Positions 38,753 through 49,543 of a stretch of DNA of 64,000 nt are shown here, in pieces. How positions within the stretch are numbered: the first letter of the stretch is position 1; the number at the start of each line of letters is the position of its first letter. The translations under genes and the position numbers were made by a program. The stretch comes from Pseudoalteromonas sp. (GTDB taxonomy: Bacteria; Pseudomonadota; Gammaproteobacteria; Enterobacterales; Alteromonadaceae), in assembly GCF_018402495.1 (NCBI RefSeq), contig NZ_JAGYIU010000005.1:62001-126000 (forward strand). The letters run 5' to 3'. The notes under the pieces are model-generated. The model was not told the origin of the DNA, ran no database searches, and was given only the letters and a program-made list of their open reading frames with translations.

Positions 38753-38919
38753 TCACTATCGCTTGGCGCCTATTAAATAGTAGGCGCCAGTATTGAGTTT
38801 TCACCTCCCTCTCCTACCTTGCGCTCATCTATAATTTTAATCATTGGGGCGCAAAAGCATTGCTATTCGTTTAGCTTAAAGACAAGCTATCTTTATCTAA
38901 ATTAAAAATACTATTTTTT

Positions 38920-40425
38920 ATGTCTAAATACATACTCTCGATTGACCAAGGAACGACAAGCTCTCGGGCTATTTTATACACTAAAGATGCCGAGGTTTTT
39001 GGCACAGCTCAACAAACCTTCCCTCAGCACTTTGTGCAAAATGGCTGGGTTGAACACGACCCTGTAGATATTTGGCAAACCGTATTAACCAGTGTTAAAA
39101 ACGTTTTATCGCAGCAACAAGTCACTGCCGCCGATATTATTGCTATAGGCATTGCTAACCAACGAGAAACCACCTTAGTGTGGAATAAAAAAACCGGGCA
39201 ACCTATCTACAATGCAATTGTGTGGCAAGACCGACGTACCAGTGAATATTGCGATAGTTTACGTCATGCTGGGCATTCACAAATGGTGAATGATAAAACC
39301 GGTTTAGTGCTCGATCCTTACTTTTCTGCAACCAAAATTCGTTGGATTTTAGATAACGTCAAAGGCGCTAAAGAGCAAGCACACGCAGGTGAACTAGCAT
39401 TTGGTACGATAGATACCTACTTGCTATGGCAACTCACTAACGGTAAAGCTCACAAAACCGATGCTACCAATGCCTCTCGCACATTACTTTTTAACATTCA
39501 TCAGCAATGTTGGGATGAAGAATTACTGTGCTTATTTGATATTCCAGCGTCAATGTTACCTGAAGTAATGGACTCAGCGGCTGACTTTGGCTCAACCACA
39601 AGCGAGCTATTTGGTGGTGAAATTCCAATTTGCGGCATAGCAGGTGATCAGCAAGCCGCCTTAATTGGTCAAGCCTGTTTTGAAGAAGGCATGGCAAAAA
39701 GTACCTACGGAACAGGCTGCTTTTTAATGCTTAACACTGGTGATAAAGCACTAAAATCAAATAATCGTTTATTAACCACTCTTGCGTATCGGCTCAACGG
39801 CAAACCAACCTATGCGATTGAAGGCAGTATTTTTATGGCTGGTGCCACCATGCAGTGGATAGTAGAAGGCTTAAAGTTATTAGAAAACGCGGGAGAAAGT
39901 GAAGCCCTCGTCAAAGATGTTCCCTTGGATCATGGGGTATTCTTGGTTCCCTCGTTTACAGGCTTAGGTGCGCCCTATTGGGATGCAAATGCCCGAGGCG
40001 CAATTTTGGGCCTAACCCGAGACTCAGGCATTAGCACTATTGTTGCAGCTGCCTTACAATCAGTAGGTTATCAAACCAAAGATCTACAAAAAGCTATGGA
40101 AGGTGACGGACTCCGCCCTAGTATTCTAAGAGTTGATGGCGGCATGGCAAACAATAATTGGGCAATGGCGTTTTTAGCCAATATTTTAGGCGCAAGCGTT
40201 GAGCGCCCCACTCTAACCGAAACCACTTCGTTAGGGGTTGCTTACTTAGCCGGTTTGCAAACTGGGGTGTATGAATCAACTGCGCAGCTTGCCAGCATGT
40301 GGAAAAGCGATCGTCGCTTTGAACCAACCATGAGCAGAGAAGAGCGCAACGATTTATACGCAAAGTGGCTACATTGCATTGCACAAGTTAGACTTTCTAA
40401 TAGCACTGACGGCGAGAGTGAGTAA
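38920..40425 (+). CDS. glpK: Glycerol kinase
   Basis: [22 protein letters not shown]..., [14 protein letters not shown], 501 aa. Confidence 0.98.
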   Translation: MSKYILSIDQGTTSSRAILYTKDAEVFGTAQQTFPQHFVQNGWVEHDPVDIWQTVLTSVKNVLSQQQVTAADIIAIGIANQRETTLVWNKKTGQPIYNAIVWQDRRTSEYCDSLRHAGHSQMVNDKTGLVLDPYFSATKIRWILDNVKGAKEQAHAGELAFGTIDTYLLWQLTNGKAHKTDATNASRTLLFNIHQQCWDEELLCLFDIPASMLPEVMDSAADFGSTTSELFGGEIPICGIAGDQQAALIGQACFEEGMAKSTYGTGCFLMLNTGDKALKSNNRLLTTLAYRLNGKPTYAIEGSIFMAGATMQWIVEGLKLLENAGESEALVKDVPLDHGVFLVPSFTGLGAPYWDANARGAILGLTRDSGISTIVAAALQSVGYQTKDLQKAMEGDGLRPSILRVDGGMANNNWAMAFLANILGASVERPTLTETTSLGVAYLAGLQTGVYESTAQLASMWKSDRRFEPTMSREERNDLYAKWLHCIAQVRLSNSTDGESE

Positions 40426-40430
40426 AATCT

Positions 40431-41933
40431 ATGAGCGCACACGACAACGAATATGACTTACTCATTATTGGCGGCGGTATTAACGGCGCTGGCATTGCTG
40501 CCGATGCCAGTGGTCGCGGTTTAAAAGTATTATTGTGTGAGCAAAACGATTTAGCCTCAGCCACTTCCTCTAATAGCAGTAAGCTTATTCATGGCGGGCT
40601 GCGCTATTTAGAGAATTATCAATTTAGATTGGTAAGAGAGGCATTACGTGAACGTGAAGTGCTATTAAAAAAAGCGCCGCATATTATGTGGCCGCTTTCT
40701 TTTAGGCTACCGCACCAAGCACACTTACGTCCTTCTTGGATGATTCGTGTGGGGTTATTTATTTACGATCACCTAGCGAAACGTGACACCTTACCCGCCT
40801 CAAAAGCGATTAAATTTGACAGCAATAGTGTACTTAACAACAGTATAACCCATGGCTTTGAATACGCTGATGGGTGGGTTGATGACGCGCGTTTAGTGAT
40901 TTTAAACGCCCAAGCGGCTCATAATTTAGGCGCCACCATTGCAACACGCACCCGCTGCATTAAAGCAACGCGTAACGCAGATTATTGGGATGTGATTTTA
41001 GAGCAACAAGCCAGCAAACAGCGACTGCAAGTCAAAGCCAAAAGTGTTGTTAATGCCGCTGGCCCTTGGGTAGCCTCATTATTTGAGGATGTATTTACAC
41101 CGCCCTCTCCACACACTATTCGCCTTGTGAAAGGCAGTCATATTGTAGTGCCCCGACTCCACAATGAGCCAGCTGCCTATATTTTACAAAATAAAGATAA
41201 TCGCATTGTATTTGTCATTCCTTATGAGCAAGATTACTCACTGATTGGCACCACAGATGAAGAGTACACCGGCGATATTACTGATGTAAAAATTAGTGAG
41301 CAAGAAATCGAGTACCTGATCAGTATTACTAATCATTACTTTAAAAAGCCAATAAGCGAAGCGGATATTGTGCACACGTTTAGTGGCGTGCGCCCGCTGT
41401 TAGATGACAAATCAACAGATGCTCAAGCCGTCACCCGCGATTACAAGCTGATATTAAATAATGAAGCTGATTATGCTCCATTATTAAGTGTGTTTGGTGG
41501 TAAAATTACCACTTATAGAAAGCTTGCAGAAAATGCCGTCAATAAGTTAGCGCCTTTTTACCCAAAGATGAGTGGCTCGTGGACGAAAAACCCCCCTTTA
41601 CCAGGCGGCGACTTTAGTAACCAAACATACCTTATCGCTCAGTTAGAAAGTAGCTACCCTTGGTTGGCAATCGACACATTAAAACGTATGGCTCGCAGCT
41701 ATGGCACGCTTAGTTATCAATTACTGGGGAACAGCCAAGCAATCGGCGATTTAGGCCATCACTTTGGTCATGGTCTGTATGCGCAGGAAGTTGATTACTT
41801 AGTAAACCATGAATGGGCAAGAACCAGCGCAGATATACTTTGGCGACGAACAAAGCTTGGGCTGCGCTTTAATCAAAAACAAGTCATTGCCTTGGGGCAA
41901 TATTTGACTAACCATCCTGCTTGCCACAGCTAA
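40431..41933 (+). CDS. glpD: Aerobic glycerol-3-phosphate dehydrogenase
   Basis: YDLLIIGGGINGAGIAADASGRGLKVLLCEQNDLASATSSNSSKLIHGGLRYLE, 500 aa. Confidence 0.98.
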   Translation: MSAHDNEYDLLIIGGGINGAGIAADASGRGLKVLLCEQNDLASATSSNSSKLIHGGLRYLENYQFRLVREALREREVLLKKAPHIMWPLSFRLPHQAHLRPSWMIRVGLFIYDHLAKRDTLPASKAIKFDSNSVLNNSITHGFEYADGWVDDARLVILNAQAAHNLGATIATRTRCIKATRNADYWDVILEQQASKQRLQVKAKSVVNAAGPWVASLFEDVFTPPSPHTIRLVKGSHIVVPRLHNEPAAYILQNKDNRIVFVIPYEQDYSLIGTTDEEYTGDITDVKISEQEIEYLISITNHYFKKPISEADIVHTFSGVRPLLDDKSTDAQAVTRDYKLILNNEADYAPLLSVFGGKITTYRKLAENAVNKLAPFYPKMSGSWTKNPPLPGGDFSNQTYLIAQLESSYPWLAIDTLKRMARSYGTLSYQLLGNSQAIGDLGHHFGHGLYAQEVDYLVNHEWARTSADILWRRTKLGLRFNQKQVIALGQYLTNHPACHS

Positions 41934-41940
41934 GCTGCGA

Positions 41941-42339
41941 TTAACTAACTGCAACAAGGTGCTGTGTCAATGCGGCTTTTTCATCAGTCGAAAGCATTTG
42001 CTTTGTTTTGCTGGCAAAGTCATAACGGACCATTACCGTTTTACCTATAGCACAGCATTTACCTTGCTGCCATGCTTCTTGGCGGATTACAAATGAGCTA
42101 TTACCAATTTGCTCTATGCTGGTATTAATTGTCACTTCGTGAGCATAAAAGAGCTCACCAACGAACGACACTTCAACTTTAGCAATAATTAACTTCCAGT
42201 TGTGTGGATTAAGATCAGGCGTAAAAAATTTAAAAATAGGTACTCGGGCGGCTTCAAACCACACAGGGAGTACGGTATTGTTGATGTGTCCGAGTGCATC
42301 CGTTTCGCTAAAACGCGGCATCACTTTTTCAGTAAACAT
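41941..42339 (-). CDS. Hotdog-fold acyl-CoA thioesterase (YbgC/FadM-like)
   Basis: RFSETDALGHINNTVLPVWFEAARVPIFKFF, 132 aa. Confidence 0.88.
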   Translation of the reverse strand: MFTEKVMPRFSETDALGHINNTVLPVWFEAARVPIFKFFTPDLNPHNWKLIIAKVEVSFVGELFYAHEVTINTSIEQIGNSSFVIRQEAWQQGKCCAIGKTVMVRYDFASKTKQMLSTDEKAALTQHLVAVS

Positions 42340-42372
42340 AATAATCCAATAATAAAATTAAATAGGTAACTC

Positions 42373-43077
42373 ATGACGGACTTTATCCGCGTATATAACA
42401 ACGCACTCAGTAATGACTTTTGCGATAACTTTATCACTACCTTTTCTCAAAGCCCGCATATTAAACAAGGGATGACATCGGGCGGTGTTGATCTTAATAA
42501 AAAAGATAGCCACGACTTATACTTAAACAATCATCCTGAATACGCAGAACAATTAAAACATATTCAACAAACCACTGCACAGTATGTTTTTAACTACATT
42601 GAAGAACATATTTTTATGATGATTGGGGCATTTGGTTTAAAGGTATATCACCCAAAAACAGGACAACCGGTTGATTTGACTCACGCCAACTATGACGAGG
42701 TAGGTAAACCACAACTCCCCTTATTGGTGCAGCAAATTTTTAGACTCGGTAATATTCAAGCGCAAAAATACGAAGTAAATAAAGGCGGTTATCCGTATTG
42801 GCACAGTGAAGTGTATCCGCAGCTACAGCATAATGAAGCACTGCATCGGGTATTGTTATTTATGTTTTATTTAAATGATGTTGAAGAAGGCGGAGAAACC
42901 GAGTTTTATTATCAAAATCGTAAAATAGCCCCTAAAAAAGGCAGCATGGTAATTGCCCCAGGCTACTTTACGCATACACATAGAGGCAATAAGCCAGTAT
43001 CAAACGATAAGTATATTTTAACCTCATGGGTTTTGTTTAATCGAGCAGAGCAAATTTATGGAACGCCACAAAGCTAA
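42373..43077 (+). CDS. 2OG-Fe(II) oxygenase (prolyl-4-hydroxylase-like)
   Basis: YPYWHSEVYPQ... LLFMFYLNDVEEGGETEFYYQNRKIAPKKGSMVIAPGYFTHTHRGNKPVSNDKYILTSWV. Confidence 0.85.
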   Translation: MTDFIRVYNNALSNDFCDNFITTFSQSPHIKQGMTSGGVDLNKKDSHDLYLNNHPEYAEQLKHIQQTTAQYVFNYIEEHIFMMIGAFGLKVYHPKTGQPVDLTHANYDEVGKPQLPLLVQQIFRLGNIQAQKYEVNKGGYPYWHSEVYPQLQHNEALHRVLLFMFYLNDVEEGGETEFYYQNRKIAPKKGSMVIAPGYFTHTHRGNKPVSNDKYILTSWVLFNRAEQIYGTPQS

Positions 43078-43135
<58 letters not shown>

Positions 43136-43227
43136 AAATTAACTAACTGCTGACTACTGTCAAGTATTTGCACTTTAATAAACAATAATTAAAGTGCAGA
43201 TTTGCATTAAACTGAAAGCTGACAGCT

Positions 43228-44460
43228 TCAAATCAGCTCATCAAACAAATTAAAGAGCGTGTCCATCTCTTCGATGGTGTTGTAGTGCATACAACCAATG
43301 CGAACTACGCCGCCCTTATCAAGCACACCCAGTTGTTTGCATAAACCTTGGGCGTAAAAATTACCATCCCATACACATACATGTTGTTTACCCAAAAATT
43401 CAGACACTTGGCGAGGCTCTAACCCTTCAAAGGTCAGTGCGAACGTAGGGGTACGCTCACTCAAACGCTCTAAATCGTCTATACCAAACAACTTAATTTT
43501 TGGGTAGTTAACTAGACGCGTTAAAAAGTATTCACTCAATGCCATTTCATGTTGCTTTGTTTTAGCAAACGCAACATTTAGCTTTTCACGGCGTGAGTGA
43601 CTGTCATCAAGTTCGCTAATAGCTGCAATGTAATCAACCGCGGCAATAAAGCCCGCAAGTGCCTCAAAACTTTGTGTACCGGTTTCCCAGCGACCTGGTG
43701 CAACATCTTTTGCAGGCTCTACCTTATAAGGAGTAAACCCCTCTAAGTGCTCAGTTTTACCATAAACTATACCTAAATGCGGGCCAAAAAACTTATACGC
43801 AGAACACGCTAAAAAGTCGCAATCTAACGCTTGTACATCAATCAGTTCATGTGGCGCATAATGCACCGCATCAACATACACCAACGCACCCACATTATGC
43901 GCAAGCTCTATAATACGTTTAATGTCGTTAATAGAGCCCGTGGTGTTTGAGGCATACGTAACGGCAACTAATTTAGTATTACTGTTTAATAGGCTTTCAA
44001 AATGCGCCATATCTAAACTGCAGTCGGCTTCATTAACCAGTGCAGTATTAACCACAGCGCCTTTATCTTCAGCGGCTTGCTGCCAAGACGATACATTTGA
44101 AAAATGATCTGCATTGGTCACTATAATTTCATCACCAGCTTGCCAATTGCGTGAAATTGCTCGGCTAAAGCTAAATGTTAGGCTGGTCATATTAGGGCCA
44201 AATACAATATTTTGTGCACTGGGCGCATTCAATAAATCAGCCGCCGCTTGACGCGCATTAGCCATCAGCTCAACCGTTTTGTCACTTGAGAAAAACGCAC
44301 CGCCCAAGTTTGAATTGTAATGTCCTAAATAAGCGGTCATGGCACTCAGTACCGACTGTGGTACTTGTGAGCCACCTGGCCCATCTAAAAACACCGGTGA
44401 CTTGCCATCAACAGTTTGCATTAAAGCAGGAAATTGCGCGCGCAATTGCATTAAATTCAT
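43228..44460 (-). CDS. Class-V PLP-dependent enzyme, cysteine desulfurase-like (VC1184-type subfamily)
   Basis: VFLDGPGGSQVPQSVLSAMTAYL, VYVDAVHYAPHELIDVQALDCDFLACSAYKFFGPHLGIVYG, 410 aa. Confidence 0.9.
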   Translation of the reverse strand: MNLMQLRAQFPALMQTVDGKSPVFLDGPGGSQVPQSVLSAMTAYLGHYNSNLGGAFFSSDKTVELMANARQAAADLLNAPSAQNIVFGPNMTSLTFSFSRAISRNWQAGDEIIVTNADHFSNVSSWQQAAEDKGAVVNTALVNEADCSLDMAHFESLLNSNTKLVAVTYASNTTGSINDIKRIIELAHNVGALVYVDAVHYAPHELIDVQALDCDFLACSAYKFFGPHLGIVYGKTEHLEGFTPYKVEPAKDVAPGRWETGTQSFEALAGFIAAVDYIAAISELDDSHSRREKLNVAFAKTKQHEMALSEYFLTRLVNYPKIKLFGIDDLERLSERTPTFALTFEGLEPRQVSEFLGKQHVCVWDGNFYAQGLCKQLGVLDKGGVVRIGCMHYNTIEEMDTLFNLFDELI

Positions 44461-44470
44461 TTTATTTCTC

Positions 44471-45103
44471 TTAAGCAGTTAGTACGAAGCAATCCAGGTA
44501 ACCTGGTTTGTTAGCATCAATTTTGTTCATTGGCGTGGCGTTATGCCATACCTGACGGTCATTAATTAGTGCAAACATGCCGTCTTTTATTTCCATTTTA
44601 AAACACGGTTCAGCTTGTTGGTTTTCATAAACCAATAGCTCACCACCTTCTAAATTTTCGTGAGAAACACCACATACACACACATGGTCAAACCCATCTT
44701 GATGCACACCTTCAGGCGCTGCTGGTGTATCGCTATCTATAGCCAACATACGGAACTGATGGATTTCAATGTCACGTTCTGCGTCAATGCCGGTGATTGC
44801 TGCAAATTCACTAACAATGCTTTTCATACCCTCAGATTCAAGCAAGCTTTGCTCTAAGTTTTCGTAAGTACGCTCAACATTACCTTGAAAGGTATTAATT
44901 GAATCGTCTTGCACAAACGCTTTGGTCGCTTGAAGATTAAGCTCACCATTTTGTAATTTAACCACTGAATAACGGCGTTTACGAAACGCACCATCTGCAT
45001 AAGGATTTGCAGGTAAGTTATCAAAAGAAGGCTTAACCAAATCAATATTGGCTTGGTTAATAAAACGAAGTTGCAGTAAATTCTGGTTGTTTAATGCGGT
45101 CAT
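44471..45103 (-). CDS. 2OG-Fe dioxygenase family protein (PF10014-type, amino-acid hydroxylase-like)
   Basis: APEGVHQDGFDHVCVCGVSHENLEGGELLVYE ... GMFALINDRQVWHNATPM ... GYLDCFVLTA. Confidence 0.88.
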   Translation of the reverse strand: MTALNNQNLLQLRFINQANIDLVKPSFDNLPANPYADGAFRKRRYSVVKLQNGELNLQATKAFVQDDSINTFQGNVERTYENLEQSLLESEGMKSIVSEFAAITGIDAERDIEIHQFRMLAIDSDTPAAPEGVHQDGFDHVCVCGVSHENLEGGELLVYENQQAEPCFKMEIKDGMFALINDRQVWHNATPMNKIDANKPGYLDCFVLTA

Positions 45104-45261
45104 AAAATCCTGCTTATAATAATGATAATATTGCCGAGGATTTTAATGCATATAGAGAGGATTTTTTGCCTTATTAGCCATGTTAATGACGATATTTGAC
45201 GAAAGTTAATACAATGATGAAAAAAATTAAGCATTATCTATCTAATATTTCATTTGAACAA

Positions 45262-45290
45262 TAAAAAACCCGCCGAAGCGGGTTTTTTAA
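45262..45290 (-). terminator. Terminator downstream of acnB
   Basis: aaaaaacccgccgaagcgggtttttt. Confidence 0.85.
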
Positions 45291-45304
45291 ACACACTCTA
45301 TAAA

Positions 45305-47902
45305 TTATACAGCTTGCTGAATAATTACGTTGTCTGCCTTTTTAGTGTACTGAGGCATACGGTGGAAGTTCAAGTAACGGTAGGTATCTGCTGCTGTTGC
45401 ATTAATTTTCGCTGCATATTCTTGGTACTCAGCGGGCGTTGGTAACTTACCTAAAATGGCCGCTACTGCTGCAAGCTCTGCTGATGCTAAGAATACATTT
45501 GCCCCTGTACCTAAACGGTTAGGGAAGTTACGTGTAGAAGTAGACACAACCGTTGCTTTGTCTGCAACACGTGCTTGGTTACCCATACACAGTGAACACC
45601 CTGGCGTTTCAATACGTGCACCAACACGACCAAAAATACCGTAGTAACCTTCGTCTGTAAGTTGGTCTTTATCCATCTTCGTTGGTGGAGCAACCCAAAG
45701 CTGTGTTGGGATACGCCCTTTAAAGCCATCTAGTAACTTACCCGCAGCACGGAAGTGACCGATATTAGTCATACAAGAACCGATAAATACTTCGTCGATT
45801 TTCTCCCCTGTCACATCAGAAAGTAGGCGTGCATCATCAGGATCATTTGGCGCACACAGTACTGGCTCTTTAATCTCAGCGAGGTCGATTTCAAGTACGT
45901 GTTTGTACTCTGCGTCTTTATCAGCTTCCATTAGCTCTGGGTTTGCTAACCAGTCTTGCATTGCAGTAACACGACGCTCAATCGTACGTACATCACCGTA
46001 ACCTTCAGAAATCATCCACTTAAGCATAACAATGTTAGACTCAAGGTATTCGCTGATCGACTCTTTAGAAAGCTTAATAGTACAACCTGCAGCTGAACGC
46101 TCTGCTGATGCATCTGATAGCTCAAATGCTTGCTCAACCGTTAAGTGCTCAACACCTTCAATTTCTAGTATGCGTCCAGAGAATTCGTTGATTTTACCTT
46201 TCTTCTCAACCGTTAATAGGCCTTCTTTGATACCAAAATAAGGGATAGCATGTACAAGGTCACGTAAAGTGATACCCGGTTGCATTTCACCTTTAAAACG
46301 AACCAAAATTGATTCAGGCATATCTAATGGCATTACACCCGTTGCAGCTGCGAACGCTACCGCCCCCGAACCTGCTGGGAATGAAATACCTAATGGGAAA
46401 CGTGTATGTGAATCACCACCTGTACCTACGGTATCTGGTAATAACATACGGTTTAACCATGAGTGAATTACACCGTCACCAGGACGAAGCGATACACCGC
46501 CACGGTTCATGATGAAATCAGGAAGCGTATGGTGCGTGTTTACGTCGATTGGTTTAGGGTAAGCGGATGTATGACAGAAAGACTGCATGGTTAAATCTGC
46601 AGAGAAACCTAAACAGGCTAAGTCTTTAAGTTCATCACGCGTCATAGGACCGGTGGTATCTTGCGAGCCAACCGTAGTCATTTTAGGTTCACAGTATTGG
46701 CCAGGGCGAATACCGGCAACGTTACATGCTTTACCAACCATTTTTTGCGCAAGCGTAAAGCCCTTGTCTGATACTTCAGTCACTGCTGGTACTTTAAATA
46801 CGTCAGTTGCATCTAAACCTAATGATGTACGTGCTTTGTCTGTAAGACCACGACCAATGATCAGTGGAATACGACCACCCGCACGAACTTCATCAAGTAT
46901 TACCTCTGATTTAAGTTCAAATGTAGAGATCACATCATCAGTACCATGACGTTTAACAACACCTTCATAAGGGTAGATGTCGATTTGGTCACCCATGTTG
47001 AATTCATCAACATTTAATTCGATTGGTAACGCACCCGAGTCTTCCATGGTATTGAAGAAGATAGGCGCAATCTTGTTACCTAAACATACACCACCAACGC
47101 GCTTGTTTGGTACGAATGGAATATCATCACCCATAAACCAAAGCACAGAGTTTGTTGCAGACTTACGTGAAGAGCCCGTACCAACAACGTCACCTACGTA
47201 AGCAAGTGGTAAGCCTTTTGTTTTTAACTCTTCAAGCTGAGTGATTGGGCCCACTTCACCGTCTTTGTCAGGGTTAATGCCATCACGTTCATTTTTAAGC
47301 ATGGCTAATGCATGCAGTGGAATATCAGGACGTGACCATGCATCTGGTGCTGGTGATAAATCATCTGTGTTTGTCTCGCCAGTGACTTTAAATACCGTAA
47401 CAGAGATTTTTTCAGCAACGGCTGGCTTATTGATAAACCATTCAGCGGCAGCCCAAGACTCTATAATTTGCTTGGCGTACGCATTACCTGCTTTTGCTTT
47501 TTCTTCTACATCGTAGAACGCATCAAACATTAATAATGTGTTCGAAAGGCCTTTTACTACAATTGGCGCTAACGCTTCGTCATCAAGTAGTTCAACCATT
47601 GGCGCAATATTGTAGCCACCGAGCATAGTACCTAGTAACTCAGCTGCTTTTTCTTTAGAAATCAACGGAGAAACAGCTTCACCTTTAGCAACAGCCGCTA
47701 AAAAGCCTGCTTTAATGTAGGCTGCATCATCAACACCTGGTGGTACGCGGTTGATCAGCAGTTCTAGGATGAACTCTTCTTCACCTGCCGGTGGCGTTTT
47801 AATTAGCTCAATAAGATCAGCCGTCTGCTGAGCATCTAATGGCGCTGGTACGATACCTAACGCGGCACGTTCTTCTACGTGTTTACGATATTCTTGTAGC
47901 AC
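45305..47902 (-). CDS. acnB: Aconitate hydratase B
   Basis: [62 protein letters not shown]..., 865 aa. Confidence 0.98.
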   Translation of the reverse strand: MLQEYRKHVEERAALGIVPAPLDAQQTADLIELIKTPPAGEEEFILELLINRVPPGVDDAAYIKAGFLAAVAKGEAVSPLISKEKAAELLGTMLGGYNIAPMVELLDDEALAPIVVKGLSNTLLMFDAFYDVEEKAKAGNAYAKQIIESWAAAEWFINKPAVAEKISVTVFKVTGETNTDDLSPAPDAWSRPDIPLHALAMLKNERDGINPDKDGEVGPITQLEELKTKGLPLAYVGDVVGTGSSRKSATNSVLWFMGDDIPFVPNKRVGGVCLGNKIAPIFFNTMEDSGALPIELNVDEFNMGDQIDIYPYEGVVKRHGTDDVISTFELKSEVILDEVRAGGRIPLIIGRGLTDKARTSLGLDATDVFKVPAVTEVSDKGFTLAQKMVGKACNVAGIRPGQYCEPKMTTVGSQDTTGPMTRDELKDLACLGFSADLTMQSFCHTSAYPKPIDVNTHHTLPDFIMNRGGVSLRPGDGVIHSWLNRMLLPDTVGTGGDSHTRFPLGISFPAGSGAVAFAAATGVMPLDMPESILVRFKGEMQPGITLRDLVHAIPYFGIKEGLLTVEKKGKINEFSGRILEIEGVEHLTVEQAFELSDASAERSAAGCTIKLSKESISEYLESNIVMLKWMISEGYGDVRTIERRVTAMQDWLANPELMEADKDAEYKHVLEIDLAEIKEPVLCAPNDPDDARLLSDVTGEKIDEVFIGSCMTNIGHFRAAGKLLDGFKGRIPTQLWVAPPTKMDKDQLTDEGYYGIFGRVGARIETPGCSLCMGNQARVADKATVVSTSTRNFPNRLGTGANVFLASAELAAVAAILGKLPTPAEYQEYAAKINATAADTYRYLNFHRMPQYTKKADNVIIQQAV

Positions 47903-48112
47903 AGTATTGCCCTCTTGGTGACGTTAAAGTATTCGGTGGTGTTTACTAAGCACACTGTAACCTAATACTTATAGTATTCTAACTCTCGATTATAAAGCTT
48001 TTATGGATAGATTAAAATCCATCCAGTTAAGCAAACGAGTGATACCGATTATCACCAATATGAATAGCACATAAAGCAAAACCAATTTTCATGAATACCC
48101 ATGAATTAGGCA

Positions 48113-48140
48113 TAAAAAAACCCAGACTAAGCTGGGTTTC
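48113..48140 (-). terminator. Terminator downstream of the OmpA-family gene
   Basis: aaaaaaacccagactaagctgggtttct. Confidence 0.75.
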
Positions 48141-48158
48141 TACTCAATGATAAAGCTA

Positions 48159-49217
48159 TTAACGCTGTACTTTTACACGCTCAATAGACTTTACAAGCGC
48201 TTCAACGCGGCGGTTTTCAGCATGCGCCTGAGCCGTATTCGCTTCATTTTTAAGGCGTTCTTCACCTAAACCAGCCGTTGTAATGCGATCTTCTGCAATA
48301 CCATCAGCAATTAGCTTTTTCGCAACTGCATCAGCACGTTTTTTAGATAACCATTTGTTGTAAGATGCTTTACCTACAGAAGAAGTATGACCTTCAAGTA
48401 GTACTGTTGTGTCTGGATGCTCTTTTAAGAAAGAAGCAACTTGGTTGATATCATCTAGGTACTGTTTAGATACTGATGAATCGTTGTTAGGGAATGTTAC
48501 TAACAAGCTTACTGTTACTTCTGTATCTTCATAAAGAGTACAACCATCGCTACCAACAGCATCTGTCATAGGTGTGTTAGCACATTTATCATTTACATCA
48601 GGGATACCGTCGTTGTCAGAATCAATAAGTGCGACTGGTTCTGGAGTAGTTTCTGGCTCTGGAGCTGGTTCAACTGCTGCTGCCGGCGCCGTGTTTTGGC
48701 CGAAGAAATAGTTAATACCTAACTTTGCACCTACATCGGTATAACCTTTATCAAGCCCTTGGTAAACACTTGTTTCCGCGTTTACAAAGAAGTTGTCGGT
48801 AACAAAGTGTCGGTAACCTACACCTGCGTTTACAAATGTATTGTCATCTACAACATCAATATCTTTTAGACCTAACAAACCGTAAAAGGGACCGCCACCA
48901 AAGTGATAAAGTGCATCAATACCATAGCGTTCACCATCAATATCGTTATTGTTATTTAATACTTTGTCGTGCGCGTCAAAACTTAGGTCTGCATATTCTA
49001 AACGCGCACTCCAGTAATCATTAAAGCGATAGCCTAACTCAGCACCCCAACCTGTCGATTCATTAACATCAAGGCCAGCTTGCTCACGCATGTTTTTCCA
49101 TGAGGCATCGTAATAGTCACCAAAAGCACCGATGTAAAAACCTTCTTGCTCGGCCGCAAAAGTAGATGCGCTAGTTGCAGCTAACGCGATAGCAATTGTA
49201 AGTGATTTTAATTTCAT
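48159..49217 (-). CDS. OmpA-family outer membrane porin with thrombospondin type-3-like repeat linker
   Basis: Signal peptide, beta-barrel, DSDNDGIPDVNDKCANTP, OmpA C-terminal VLLEGHTSSVGKASYNKWLSKKRADAV. Confidence 0.93.
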   Translation of the reverse strand: MKLKSLTIAIALAATSASTFAAEQEGFYIGAFGDYYDASWKNMREQAGLDVNESTGWGAELGYRFNDYWSARLEYADLSFDAHDKVLNNNNDIDGERYGIDALYHFGGGPFYGLLGLKDIDVVDDNTFVNAGVGYRHFVTDNFFVNAETSVYQGLDKGYTDVGAKLGINYFFGQNTAPAAAVEPAPEPETTPEPVALIDSDNDGIPDVNDKCANTPMTDAVGSDGCTLYEDTEVTVSLLVTFPNNDSSVSKQYLDDINQVASFLKEHPDTTVLLEGHTSSVGKASYNKWLSKKRADAVAKKLIADGIAEDRITTAGLGEERLKNEANTAQAHAENRRVEALVKSIERVKVQR

Positions 49218-49543
49218 TGTTTTCTTCCCATATTAACAACCAAAAATATAGCTAAGCATTACTAGCTCTTATAAATTACCTATATGGTAACTGAGCCTTT
49301 ATTAATCAATACTTAACGTAAAATATATTTTTCAAAACCTAATATACAATCAGGCAGTTTAATTTATGTACTTTTCTTTAACAGTATAACAGTTTAAATG
49401 ACAAGCGATCGCTTTAAACCCTAAACGATTACAGGTCTTTATGACTATTATGGTAACACCCGCTTACTGTTTGTTCTATAAATGAACAACAGCCAAAATA
49501 AAAATGATCTTTTTTGTTCACGGGCTCTTTTAAAAAGCAACAC

